Source: Mycobacterium sp. 852002-50816_SCH5313054-b (GTDB taxonomy: Bacteria > Actinomycetota > Actinomycetes > Mycobacteriales > Mycobacteriaceae). Taken from it: a stretch of 64,000 nucleotides of DNA. The notes below the pieces were generated by a model. The model did no database searches. It had not been told where the DNA came from and was given only the letters and a program-made list of their open reading frames with translations. Position 1 is the first letter of the stretch, and each line of letters starts with the position of its first letter. The translations under genes and the position numbers were made by a program. Where the stretch lies: the NCBI RefSeq assembly GCF_001667185.1, contig NZ_LZIC01000127.1, positions 1-64,000 on the forward strand. The letters run 5' to 3'. This document shows, one piece after another, positions 16,428 to 24,582 of this stretch.

Positions 16428-17120
16428 ATGGTCAACATCAAGGGGTCGACGATCGTCGTCACCGGCGGACAGCGCGGGCTCGGCAAGGCCGTCGTGGACG
16501 AGCTCTTGCGCCGGGGCGCGGCCAAGGTCTACGCCACGGCGCGGTCGCCCAAGCCCAGCGAGGACCCGCGGGTGGTCAGCGTCGCGCTGGACGTGACGAA
16601 GCCGGATTCGGTTGCCGCGCTGGCCGCTACGGCGACCGACGCGAACATCGTCGTCAACAATGCCGGCATCATCGGTGCGCACAGTCTGCTCAGCAGCGAC
16701 ATCGAGGAAGTGCGGGCGGTGTTCGAGACGAATTACTTCGGCGCGCTTCGGATCGCCAAGGCGTTCGCGCCGATTCTGGCCGACAACGGTGGCGGGGCGC
16801 TGGTCGACATCGCTTCGATCCTGTCCTGGGTGGCCGGCTTCGGCGGCTACGGGGACTCGAAGGCGGCGTTGTGGTCAGCGACCAACTCGTTGCGCATCGA
16901 ACTGGAAAAGCAGGGCACCCTGGTCACCGGCGCGCACCTGAGCTTCACCGAGACCGAGATGACCTCCGGTTTCGACGTGCCCAAGAACGACCCGCGGCAG
17001 GTGGCGCGGCAGATCGCCGACGGCATCGAGCGGGGCGATGCCGAGGTGCTCGCCGATGACGACACCCGCTACATGAAGGCGGCGCTGTCCGGACCGGTCG
17101 AGGCGCTCCGGGTTGGTTAA
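16428..17120 (+). CDS. Short-chain dehydrogenase/reductase
   Basis: 230-aa SDR: TGGQRGLG cofactor motif, LDVTKPDSV (Asp binding adenine), NNAGI, IASILSWVAGFG and catalytic YGDSK. A strong AAGGAG lies 9 bases before the ATG. It is short at the C-terminus, as in SDRs acting on small carbonyl substrates. It is divergent from the CGNR regulator, which is its most likely controller; the intergenic region contains facing ACCCAAAACAT and ACAAAATGGGT half-sites that are only partly symmetrical. Confidence 0.87.
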   Translation: MVNIKGSTIVVTGGQRGLGKAVVDELLRRGAAKVYATARSPKPSEDPRVVSVALDVTKPDSVAALAATATDANIVVNNAGIIGAHSLLSSDIEEVRAVFETNYFGALRIAKAFAPILADNGGGALVDIASILSWVAGFGGYGDSKAALWSATNSLRIELEKQGTLVTGAHLSFTETEMTSGFDVPKNDPRQVARQIADGIERGDAEVLADDDTRYMKAALSGPVEALRVG

Positions 17121-17139
17121 CGGCCCGCCGACGGTAAAT

Positions 17140-17234
17140 GGCCTGTCCGAAGGCAGATCCCCGTCTTCTGACGTGGGTCAAGCAGGCCGTGGGGGCCTCA
17201 CCCAAAAATGGGCTTGCTGCACTTCGGACAGGCC
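17140..17234. repeat. 95-nt long inverted-repeat element with nested stems
   Basis: Perfect 13-bp arms GGCCTGTCCGAAG (17140-17152) and CTTCGGACAGGCC (17222-17234), extended by GCAG/CTGC with a one-base bulge. The 69-base interior contains nested pairs TGGGT/ACCCA and AGGCC/GGCCT. It lies between an SDR and an SRPBCC gene on the same strand. There is no U-tract, so it is not a standard intrinsic terminator; it may be a structured RNA, a miniature mobile element or a processing site. Confidence 0.5.
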
Positions 17235-17359
17235 GCCGGGCGAACCCGGCAAGACCACAATCGCAGCTGGCCCGGGGGCGCTTCGACGGCCGAAGGTCCC
17301 CAACGGGTCCGCCGAAAGTCACATCGGCACCGCCACGGCGGGCGTGTTTGGATAGCGGC

Positions 17360-17812
17360 ATGGAACCGGAACGCATCGTGAGCGCAACCCGCGTGATCTC
17401 GGCCAGCGCCGAACGGATCTTCGAATTGATCGCCGATCCCGCTCAGCAGCCGAGCTGGGACGGCAACAACAACCTCGGCTCGTCCGCTCCGGGGCAGCGC
17501 GTCCGGCGGGTGGGTGAGGTCTTCAAGACGACGCTGACCAACGGCGCCGTGCGAGAGAACCACGTGGTGGAATTCATCGAGGGCAGCACGATCGCGTGGC
17601 GCCCGGCGGAACCGAAAAAGCCGCCGCCCGGCCACCTCTGGCGCTGGGAACTCCACCCGATCAACGCCACCCTCACCAGCGTGACCCACACCTACGACTG
17701 GACGGCGCTGACCGACAGCACCCGGTTCGAGAGGGCCAGTTCGACCACACCTGAGATGCTGCGCGAGTCGATCGACCGGCTCGCCACGCTCGCCCAGGCG
17801 AGCGAGGGCTGA
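17360..17812 (+). CDS. SRPBCC (START-like) polyketide cyclase/dehydrase family protein
   Basis: 150-aa protein with the helix-grip fold pattern: N-terminal VSATRVISASAERIFELIADP, central W-rich strands (WRPAEPKKPPPGHLWRWEL) and a C-terminal amphipathic helix (TPEMLRESIDRLATLAQ). Such proteins bind hydrophobic ligands and some catalyse cyclisation or dehydration. The stop is one base from the ATG of the next SDR, so the two are an operon and may act on the same compound. The ligand is unknown. ATG at 17360. Confidence 0.83.
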   Translation: MEPERIVSATRVISASAERIFELIADPAQQPSWDGNNNLGSSAPGQRVRRVGEVFKTTLTNGAVRENHVVEFIEGSTIAWRPAEPKKPPPGHLWRWELHPINATLTSVTHTYDWTALTDSTRFERASSTTPEMLRESIDRLATLAQASEG

Positions 17813-17813
17813 C

Positions 17814-18620
17814 ATGGCCCTGCCACCCCCGGGCGACGACCGGGCCGCCATCGTCACCGGAGCGTCGTCGGGCATCGGCGAACAGTTCGCCGAGATCCTC
17901 GCCCGGCGCGGCTATCAGGTGGTGCTGGTGGCCCGCAGCGCCGACCGTCTCGAAGCGCTCGCCGGCGGGTTGGGCACGCAGGCGCACCCGCTGCCGGCCG
18001 ACCTGTCCGACCGCACCGCGCGGGCGGCCTTGCCGGAGCGCGTCGCGGCGCTCGGCCTGGTTCCGGACATCCTGATCAACAACGCCGGGCTCTCGACGCT
18101 CGGGCTCGTCGCGAAATCCGTTCCGGAGCAAGAGGTCAACCTGGTCGAGGTCGACGTGGCCGCCGTGGTGGACCTGTGCAGCCGGTTCCTGCCCGGCATG
18201 GTCGAGCGCCACCGCGGCGCCGTGCTGAACGTCGCCTCGGTGGCCGGCTTCGGTCCGCTGCCGGGCCAGGCGGCGTACGGCGCCGCCAAGGCGTTCGTGT
18301 TGTCCTACACCCACAGCCTGCGCGGCGAGCTGCGCGGCACCGGGGTCAGCGCGACCGCCCTGTGCCCGGGACCGGTCGATACGGGATTCGGGGAGGCGGC
18401 CGGTTTTTCGAAGGAGGAAGCCGAATCGGCCCTGCCGCGGGTGATGTGGGTTCCCGCCGACAAGGTCGCGCTGGCCGGCATCGACGGGCTCGCGGCCGGC
18501 AGGGCCGTGGTCGTCCCCGGTCGCGTCAACCGGGTCGCGGCGGCCTTGTTCCGGGTCGCGCCGCCGGAGTGGCTGCTGCCGGTACTGGCCCGCGGCCACC
18601 CGGCCATGCAGCGCGACTGA
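17814..18620 (+). CDS. Short-chain dehydrogenase/reductase (DltE-like)
   Basis: 268-aa SDR of the DltE/YqjQ-like group: TGASSGIG cofactor motif, VARSADRLEALA (NADP-type Arg), NNAGL, NVASVAGFGPLPG and catalytic YGAAK, then CPGPVDTGF. The C-terminal ~40 residues (VNRVAAALFRVAPPEWLLPVLARG) are amphipathic and could touch the membrane. It starts one base after the SRPBCC stop and converges on a methyltransferase four bases downstream. Confidence 0.87.
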   Translation: MALPPPGDDRAAIVTGASSGIGEQFAEILARRGYQVVLVARSADRLEALAGGLGTQAHPLPADLSDRTARAALPERVAALGLVPDILINNAGLSTLGLVAKSVPEQEVNLVEVDVAAVVDLCSRFLPGMVERHRGAVLNVASVAGFGPLPGQAAYGAAKAFVLSYTHSLRGELRGTGVSATALCPGPVDTGFGEAAGFSKEEAESALPRVMWVPADKVALAGIDGLAAGRAVVVPGRVNRVAAALFRVAPPEWLLPVLARGHPAMQRD

Positions 18621-18623
18621 GCC

Positions 18624-19370
18624 TTAGCCGTTCTTGCCGCGCACCCACTGAAACGTGCCGTAATTCTTGACGCGCACGCTGACGAATCCGCTGCGTTCCA
18701 GGATGTCGCCGATTTCGTCGTCGTCGAACACGTGCGCCCCGACGTTCGGCAGCTTTTGCCAAAACCGGGCGGCCGGCCCGACGGTGGGAACCATGACGGC
18801 CAGCCGGCCGCCAGCCCGCAGCACGCGGGCCATCTCGGCGAGGGCCGCCGCCGGATCCGGAACCAGCTGCAGCACGGCGGTCGAGATCACCGCGTCAACG
18901 GTGTTGTCGCGCAGGGGAAGTCGTTGGGCGTCGGCCCTGATGAAGCCGACCTGTGGGCCCGCCTCATTGCGCACGGCGCGGGCGAGCATGGGCTCGGAGA
19001 TGTCGACACCCAGGGCCAGCCCCTCCGGGCCGGCCGCGCGCGCCAGCGACGCGGTGACGTTGCCCGGACCCGAGCCGACGTCCAGCGCCACGCCGCCCTG
19101 CGGGATGTTCAGCCACTCGAGGGGCACTGCCCACGCGCTGATCAGCCGGCGCGACAGGGCCTGGGCGTTGTCGTACAGCATCGACCCGATCGGTGAGGCC
19201 CATGCCGCCTGGATCGGGCCGGTGTTCTTGGGGACGGCGTCGCCCTCGGCCGATCCGGCGCCGAGCAGATCCAGGTAGCCCTTGCTGACGTCCGGATCCG
19301 CCGGCGGATCGGCAAGCAGATCCAGCGCTCGGTGCAACGCGGGCGGCAGCGAGATATGCACGTCGGTCAC
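18624..19370 (-). CDS. SAM-dependent class I methyltransferase
   Basis: 248-aa methyltransferase with motif I LDVGSGPGNVTASLA, an acidic motif II at VDISEP, FIRADAQRLPLRD (motif III) and LAEMARVLRAGGRLAVM typical of the UbiE/Methyltransf_11 group. The ~75 residues before motif I are helical and may form a lid. GTG at 19370 is chosen because AAGGAG lies five bases upstream and the following residues match the expected N-terminal helix. It converges on the SDR at 18620. The methyl acceptor (lipid, quinone or small molecule) is not known. Confidence 0.85.
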   Translation of the reverse strand: MTDVHISLPPALHRALDLLADPPADPDVSKGYLDLLGAGSAEGDAVPKNTGPIQAAWASPIGSMLYDNAQALSRRLISAWAVPLEWLNIPQGGVALDVGSGPGNVTASLARAAGPEGLALGVDISEPMLARAVRNEAGPQVGFIRADAQRLPLRDNTVDAVISTAVLQLVPDPAAALAEMARVLRAGGRLAVMVPTVGPAARFWQKLPNVGAHVFDDDEIGDILERSGFVSVRVKNYGTFQWVRGKNG

Positions 19371-19485
19371 GCGTACTCCTTCGATCAAAAGCGAAGCTGT
19401 AGAACAACAGTCGAGGTTGCCACGAGCCAGGAACCAGCCTAGCCGAGCCGACGGGTGCGTCGACCGTCTGAAGATGTCGGGTTGG

Positions 19486-20871
19486 TTACCGCCGGACGGC
19501 GGCGCGCTCGCGCAGCAGGGCGTGCAGGCGCCAGTGACCCGGGACGCCTTTGAGCGCGCTCTCGCCGCGGTCGGCGAACCGGTGGTGTGAGCCGGTGACG
19601 ATGTCGCGCACCGTCGAGGAGACCAGCACCTCGCTGGCTTCGGCGAGCGCTGCCACCCGCGCACCGATGTGCACGGCCATGCCGGCGATGTCTTTCTTCA
19701 AGGCGCCGCGCACCTCGACTTCGCCGGCGTGGATGCCCACCCGCACCTCGATGCCCAGCACCCGCACCGCATCGACGATGTCGTCGGCGCAGGCGAGCGC
19801 GGCGCTCGGGCTGGGGAACGTCGCGACGAATCCGTCGCCCGCGGTGTTGACTTCATTCCCCCCGAACCGCTGCAGCTCGTGGCGAATGATGGTGTCGTGG
19901 TTGTCCAGCAGGTCACGCCACCGGCCGTCGCCGAGTTCGGCGGCCCGTTCGGTCGACCCGACGATGTCGGTGAACACGATCGTGGTCAGCAGGCGCTCGG
20001 CTTCGGACCCGCCCCGCATGCCGGTGATGAACTCTTCGATCTCGTCGAGCATCGGCCCGGTGTTGCCGACCCAGTACAGGGTGTCGTCGCCCGGCAGCTC
20101 CACGTAGCGCGACCCGGCGATGTGCTCGGCGAGGTACCGGCCGTGGGCGACCGGCGTGAAGTCGGCGTCGACGCGGTGCAGGATCAGCGTCGGTGCGGTG
20201 ATCCTCGGCAGGGTGTCGCGGACGTCGGCATGCCGGATGCTCAGGATCATCGCGCGCGCCATGCTGGGCGACGCCGCGCGGTTGCCGGCGGCGTCCCACC
20301 AGGCGCGGAAGGCGTCGTCGCGCGCGACGCTGGGCGCGATCATGCCGAGCATGTCGAAGCCCTGGTCAACCGCGTCCGGGTCGATCGCGAGGGTCGTATA
20401 CGGGTCGAGGTCCTCAACCTTGGCGCCCATCGGGTAGTCGGGGGCGTACAAACTGCGGGCCGCGCCGTTGATGATCACCAGGCTGCTCACGCGTTCGGGG
20501 TACTCGGCCGCCAGCGTGAGCCCGGTCATCGAGGTGAAGCTCGGCGCCACGATCGTGGCCCGCTCGCATCCCACCGCATTCATGACCGAGACGACGTCCT
20601 TCGCCCAGAACTTCGGCCCTATCATGTCGATCGAGGGGACGCGGGACGACAGCCCGATGCCGCGCTGGTCGAGCCGGATCACCCGGGCGAACGACGCCAG
20701 CCGCCGGTGAAAGCGGTACATCGACGGCTCGGCGTCGACCGAGTCGATCGGAATCGACGGCCCGGGCAGCAGCAGCAGGTCGATCGGGCCATCGCCGAAC
20801 ACCTGGTAGGCGATGTCCGTGTCGCCGCAACTGGCGTATCGGGTGCGTGGTGTGCCAGAAAACCCAGCCAC
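19486..20871 (-). CDS. Alpha/beta-hydrolase - class III nucleotide cyclase fusion
   Basis: 461-aa two-domain protein. Residues about 10-285 are an alpha/beta-hydrolase fold (LDQRGIGLS; nucleophile-elbow position APSFTS; TLILHR); the usual catalytic His near its end is absent (LPGDDTLYW). Residues about 295-455 are a class III adenylate/guanylate cyclase homology domain: FTDIVGST and NTAGDGF carry the two metal Asp, and AVHIGARV the transition-state Arg region. The position normally holding substrate-selecting Lys (KT-GDG) appears to be Asn. Mycobacteria have many such fusions. The hydrolase half probably senses a ligand. Start GTG 20871. Monocistronic by appearance. Confidence 0.85.
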   Translation of the reverse strand: MAGFSGTPRTRYASCGDTDIAYQVFGDGPIDLLLLPGPSIPIDSVDAEPSMYRFHRRLASFARVIRLDQRGIGLSSRVPSIDMIGPKFWAKDVVSVMNAVGCERATIVAPSFTSMTGLTLAAEYPERVSSLVIINGAARSLYAPDYPMGAKVEDLDPYTTLAIDPDAVDQGFDMLGMIAPSVARDDAFRAWWDAAGNRAASPSMARAMILSIRHADVRDTLPRITAPTLILHRVDADFTPVAHGRYLAEHIAGSRYVELPGDDTLYWVGNTGPMLDEIEEFITGMRGGSEAERLLTTIVFTDIVGSTERAAELGDGRWRDLLDNHDTIIRHELQRFGGNEVNTAGDGFVATFPSPSAALACADDIVDAVRVLGIEVRVGIHAGEVEVRGALKKDIAGMAVHIGARVAALAEASEVLVSSTVRDIVTGSHHRFADRGESALKGVPGHWRLHALLRERAAVRR

Positions 20872-20924
20872 GGCTATCAGGCTAATTCAGGGCGCCGACA
20901 ACCCGGCAACCCGAACCCGGCTAG

Positions 20925-21518
20925 CTAGCCGCCGATGATCGGGACCAGGTAGCGGGCCGCATAGTCCCGCACCGCCGCTTCGTTTGAGATGTCGAGCCGG
21001 TCGGTGGGAAACACGATGATGCCCAGGGCGACGCGCAGCAGGATGTCGGCGATGTTGGCCAGGTCCGGCTCTGCGACGTCGGCGCCGCAGCGCCGGAGGG
21101 TGCGGGCGATCCCGTCGGCGAATTGGCGGATCGGGAAGGCCTGCGACCGGGAAAACATGCCGAGCAGCTCGGGCTCGCTTTCGGCGATCCGGGAGTACAG
21201 GGGCGAGTCCTGGACCAGGCGCACCCCGAGCGTGAACGCCTCGATCACGGCCTGTTGGGGGTCGCAGCCCGCGGTGGCCTGGTCGAGCGTCCTGAAAAAG
21301 GCGTCTGCCTCACGGCGCACCACGTGCTCGAACAGGACGTCCTTGCTCGGGAAACGCCTGTAGATGGTGCTGCGGCTGACCCCGGCCCGGGCGGCGACGT
21401 CCTCGATGTTCGCGCGACGCACGCCGTAGGTCTCGAAGACCGACCGCGCGGTATCCAGGATGGTGCGCTCGAGATCGGTCATTTCGCCGAGGTCGCCGTC
21501 AAGGCTGGGGTTCGGCAT
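20925..21518 (-). CDS. TetR-family transcriptional regulator
   Basis: 197-aa TetR repressor: helix-turn-helix at about residues 30-60 (NIEDVAARAGVSRSTIYRRFPSKDVLFEHV) and an all-helical ligand domain with a C-terminus close to other mycobacterial TetR proteins that control DUF2236 oxygenases or lipid genes. It is divergent from the MpaB-like gene; an 18-bp dyad in the gap is a probable operator. ATG 21518; an ATG 12 codons later is a less likely start. Confidence 0.88.
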   Translation of the reverse strand: MPNPSLDGDLGEMTDLERTILDTARSVFETYGVRRANIEDVAARAGVSRSTIYRRFPSKDVLFEHVVRREADAFFRTLDQATAGCDPQQAVIEAFTLGVRLVQDSPLYSRIAESEPELLGMFSRSQAFPIRQFADGIARTLRRCGADVAEPDLANIADILLRVALGIIVFPTDRLDISNEAAVRDYAARYLVPIIGG

Positions 21519-21554
21519 GGATCACAACCTTCGCGGCACGTTCGGCACGACAAT

Positions 21555-21577
21555 TTGACACAAAGATACGCATTTGT
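21555..21577. promoter_or_regulatory. Promoter -35 and TetR-like dyad
   Basis: TTGACA at 21555-21560 runs into ACAAA (21560-21564), which is mirrored by TTTGT (21573-21577) over an 8-base centre, in the 109-bp gap between tetR and the MpaB-like gene. Overlap of a -35 box with a dyad is what a repressor operator would show; no matching -10 is obvious. Confidence 0.4.
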
Positions 21578-21627
21578 TTCTCTGGTTCACAACTTCTGTA
21601 TGCGCGGGCGGCGGCGAGGGGACACAG

Positions 21628-22563
21628 GTGACAGCGCAGTGGGCTGAGCGGGATTTCGACACGGGTGTCCGCGAGGCCGTGCCCATGCCGGTTGACGACG
21701 CGATGGCGCAGGCCGCGCCCCGCCTGGGTCCCGAATCGTTGATCTGGAAGTTCTACGGCGACCACCGCACCCAATTCTTCGGGTTCCAGCGCACGGCAGG
21801 CGTCGAGAATTGCATCGAGCAGCTCGCTCAGGGCGTGCTGGATCATTCGGTGATTTTCAGCGACACGTTGGGCCGGGCCAAGCGAACCGCGCCGCCGCTG
21901 ATGAAGACCGTCTACTCCGACGACCCGCACGAGTGGGGACGCAAGGTCCGGGATTTCCATAAGCCGATCAAGGGCACCGTCAGCGACGGCTCCCGATATC
22001 ACGCGCTCAACCCGGAGTTGTTCTATTGGGCGCACGCCACTTTCGTCGACCAGGTGATCTACACGACCGACACGTTCATCCGCCGGCTGTCGCGAGCGGA
22101 AAAGGAACGGATCTTCAACGAGGGCAAGGTCTGGTACGGCCTCTACGGCGTCAGTGACCGGGGGCAGCCGCAGACCTATGACGAGTTCGTCGCCTACTGG
22201 GATGAGATGCTCGCGCGGTTCGTCCCGCACAAGACCGTCCTGTACGGCACCGGCTACATCCGAAAAGGCATACCGGGCCCGCGCCGGATTCCCAAGCCGC
22301 TCTGGAAGATCCTGTCCGCGCCGCTCAACGCCTACACCCGCCTGGTCCTGGTCGGGACGCTGCCGCGGCAGATGCGCGAGGTGTGCCAACTGGAATGGGA
22401 TGCCAAGAAGGAGAAGCGATTCCAGCGGTTCACCGCCGTGGTGCGCGCGCTCAATCCGCTCATCAACCGGCTGCCGGTGGCGTTCATTTACCTGCCCTGG
22501 GCGGCCAGGGCCTGGCGCCGCGCGGGCGTCGACCCGCGCCGGCTCCACAACGGCGCGGCTTAG
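21628..22563 (+). CDS. Oxygenase MpaB family protein (DUF2236)
   Basis: 311-aa protein of the DUF2236 family, related to latex-clearing protein and fungal MpaB oxygenases that carry a b-type heme. Conserved blocks visible: GPESLIWKFYGDHR near the N-terminus, GTVSDGSRYHALNPELFYWAHATFVD (His-rich core) and the C-terminal hydrophobic helix around RLPVAFIYLPW. GTG at 21628 has GAGGGG six bases upstream; longer in-frame starts would overlap the divergent operator region. Probably repressed by the divergent TetR. It overlaps the convergent amidohydrolase stop by 4 bp. The substrate is not predictable. Confidence 0.82.
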   Translation: MTAQWAERDFDTGVREAVPMPVDDAMAQAAPRLGPESLIWKFYGDHRTQFFGFQRTAGVENCIEQLAQGVLDHSVIFSDTLGRAKRTAPPLMKTVYSDDPHEWGRKVRDFHKPIKGTVSDGSRYHALNPELFYWAHATFVDQVIYTTDTFIRRLSRAEKERIFNEGKVWYGLYGVSDRGQPQTYDEFVAYWDEMLARFVPHKTVLYGTGYIRKGIPGPRRIPKPLWKILSAPLNAYTRLVLVGTLPRQMREVCQLEWDAKKEKRFQRFTAVVRALNPLINRLPVAFIYLPWAARAWRRAGVDPRRLHNGAA

Positions 22564-23537
22564 CCGATGCGCAGCAGTCTTTCGGCGTTGCCGTGGGCGA
22601 TCTTGTCCCGGTCGGCGGCGGACAGCGTCGTCCGCTCGAATCCCTCGACCGCCTCGCGCGAGGACTCGTAGGGGTAGTCGACGGAGAACATCAGGGCGTC
22701 GGCGCCGACTTCCAGCACCGCTCCCAGCATGACCGCCGGGGAGAACACCCCGCTGTTGGTGAACACGATGTTGGTGCCGAGGTACGCGGAGGGCGCGCGC
22801 TGCAGCGGAGAGGCTGTGGTGATGGTGGCGTAGCGGGAGTCCAATCGGCTGCGCTGAAACGGCAAGAACTCACCCATGTGGCCCAGGATCAGCGTCGCTC
22901 CCGGATGCCGGTCGAACACGCCGCCGAACAGTAGCCGCAACGCGTGCCCGCTCACCTCGGCCGCCCAACTCCACGTCGCCCCGTAGAGTTCCGGTCGGCC
23001 GTCGATGACGCTCCAGCGATCGGCCGGTGGCGAGCCGGGGTGCAAATAGAGCGGCACGCCAAGGGATTCCGCCGCGGACCAGAGTTCGTCGTATGCGGGG
23101 GCGTCGAGATAGCGTCCGCCCGGGCCGCTGATGCAGTCGTTGACCAGTGCCCCGCAGAATCCGTCCTGGTTGACGGCGCGCTCCAGTTCCCCGGCGGCAG
23201 CGGCGGGATCTTGCAGTGGCAGCGCGGCGAACCCCCGGAACCGATCCGGTTGTTGGGCAATCACTTTCGCCAGGTAGTCGTTGGCGAACCGCGCGTTGTC
23301 GCGCGCCCGTTCGGGGTCCAGCTCGATTTGCAGACCCGGCGAGGTCAGCGAGAGCACTTGGATGTCGATGCCGGCGTCGTCCATTTCCGAAAGGCGGTAT
23401 TCGGTGAAATCGGGCAGCCGACGTTCGTACCGCTCGCCGTATTCGGGTCGCAACAGCTGCATCAGTTGCCGGTGGGCCGGCCGGAGGTCGGCCAACTCCG
23501 GAATGAAAAACGCTTCCTCCAAGGCGATGTAGCGCAT
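22560..23537 (-). CDS. Amidohydrolase 2 family, decarboxylase-like
   Basis: 325-aa TIM-barrel metal-dependent enzyme of the amidohydrolase-related group that includes gamma-resorcylate decarboxylase, 5-carboxyvanillate decarboxylase LigW and ACMSD. Metal and catalytic residues visible: ALEEAF (Glu), LYLHPGSPP (His), ILGHMGE (His) and SVDYPYES (Asp), ending HGNAERLLRI. The N-terminal HxH of ACMSD is replaced by the EEAF form, pointing to aromatic-acid decarboxylases. ATG 23537 with GAGGAAGG upstream. Divergent from a LysR regulator, its likely controller. Confidence 0.85.
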   Translation of the reverse strand: MRYIALEEAFFIPELADLRPAHRQLMQLLRPEYGERYERRLPDFTEYRLSEMDDAGIDIQVLSLTSPGLQIELDPERARDNARFANDYLAKVIAQQPDRFRGFAALPLQDPAAAAGELERAVNQDGFCGALVNDCISGPGGRYLDAPAYDELWSAAESLGVPLYLHPGSPPADRWSVIDGRPELYGATWSWAAEVSGHALRLLFGGVFDRHPGATLILGHMGEFLPFQRSRLDSRYATITTASPLQRAPSAYLGTNIVFTNSGVFSPAVMLGAVLEVGADALMFSVDYPYESSREAVEGFERTTLSAADRDKIAHGNAERLLRIG

Positions 23538-23627
23538 CGGCCTTCCTCACTGTCGTCGCGGATGCTTTCGCCTTCGACTTTGCGCCGCACTCGCATATTT
23601 GTGAAATGAATAGTTAGCATCACTGGC

Positions 23628-24551
23628 ATGCACCCGACGCATATGGAGCGCGTCGACCTGAACCTGCTGCCGCCGCTGGTGGCGCTCCTCGAGGAGCGCC
23701 ACGTCTCGCGCGCTGCCGACCGGGTTGCGCTGAGCCAGCCCGCGATGAGCCGGGCCCTGCAGCGGCTGCGACGGCACTTCGGCGACGAGCTGCTGGTCCG
23801 CGGGCCCGAAGGGTACTCGCTGACGCCGCGCGCCGAACGCATCCGCGCCCAATTGGCGACCGTCGTCACCGAGCTCAACCAGCTCTTCGCCGCCGAGATC
23901 TTCGACCCGGCCACCGCGGCCCCGTCGTTTCGCCTTGCGGTCAGCGACTACACCGCCTCGGCGTTCGGGCCGGAGCTGATCCGGCGGATCCTGACCGGAT
24001 CGCCCAACGCGACGGTGACCATTGAGCCTCTCGACGCGCGCGTGCTCGACAGGCTGGACGCCGGGACGACCGACCTGGTGATCCGCGGCCGCGCGGCACC
24101 CGACGGATACAGCAGCCGGCACCTTTTCACCGACCGGTTCGTCTGCGTCGTGGCCGCCGAGCACCCGCTGGCCACGCGCGCCTCGGTGTCATTGGCGCAG
24201 TACCTGCGGTGGCCGCATGTGAGCATCGACCTCGGCCAGCCCAGCCTCGACCAGGCGTTGGAGGCGCGCGACGTCCGCCGCCGCGTCGCCGTCGTGGTGC
24301 CGTACCACGTCGTGGGCACCGCCGTGCTGCCCGGCACCCAGCTGGTGCTGACCGCTCCGGCTCGACAGGTCGAACAAATTGCCGGCTCGGCGCCCGTCCG
24401 CGTGCTCGGCGCGCCCCGCGAGCTGGGTGACGTGCAGTTCTACGCGGTTTGGCACCCGCGCGTCGCCGAAGATCCGGCGCACCGCTGGCTGCGTCAGGTC
24501 GTCCGCACCGTCGTCGGCTCTACCCAGCGGTCCCCGAAAGGACGAAAGTGA
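23628..24551 (+). CDS. LysR-family transcriptional regulator
   Basis: 307-aa LysR protein: N-terminal winged helix (RVDLNLLPPLVALLEERHVSRAADRVALSQPAMSRAL) and a periplasmic-binding-protein-like effector domain, in the NodD/SyrM-like subgroup (FGDELLVRGPEGYSLTPRAE). It is divergent from the amidohydrolase and upstream, in the same direction, of the SDR-LuxE-LuxC genes, so it could regulate both sides. Start ATG 23628; an ATG five codons later (MERVDLN) is an equally good start. The 90-bp divergent gap contains an AT-rich stretch with ATTTGTGAAAT. Confidence 0.88.
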   Translation: MHPTHMERVDLNLLPPLVALLEERHVSRAADRVALSQPAMSRALQRLRRHFGDELLVRGPEGYSLTPRAERIRAQLATVVTELNQLFAAEIFDPATAAPSFRLAVSDYTASAFGPELIRRILTGSPNATVTIEPLDARVLDRLDAGTTDLVIRGRAAPDGYSSRHLFTDRFVCVVAAEHPLATRASVSLAQYLRWPHVSIDLGQPSLDQALEARDVRRRVAVVVPYHVVGTAVLPGTQLVLTAPARQVEQIAGSAPVRVLGAPRELGDVQFYAVWHPRVAEDPAHRWLRQVVRTVVGSTQRSPKGRK

Positions 24552-24582
24552 GACAGTACTGATTGGACGGAGGGGAGCGGCA

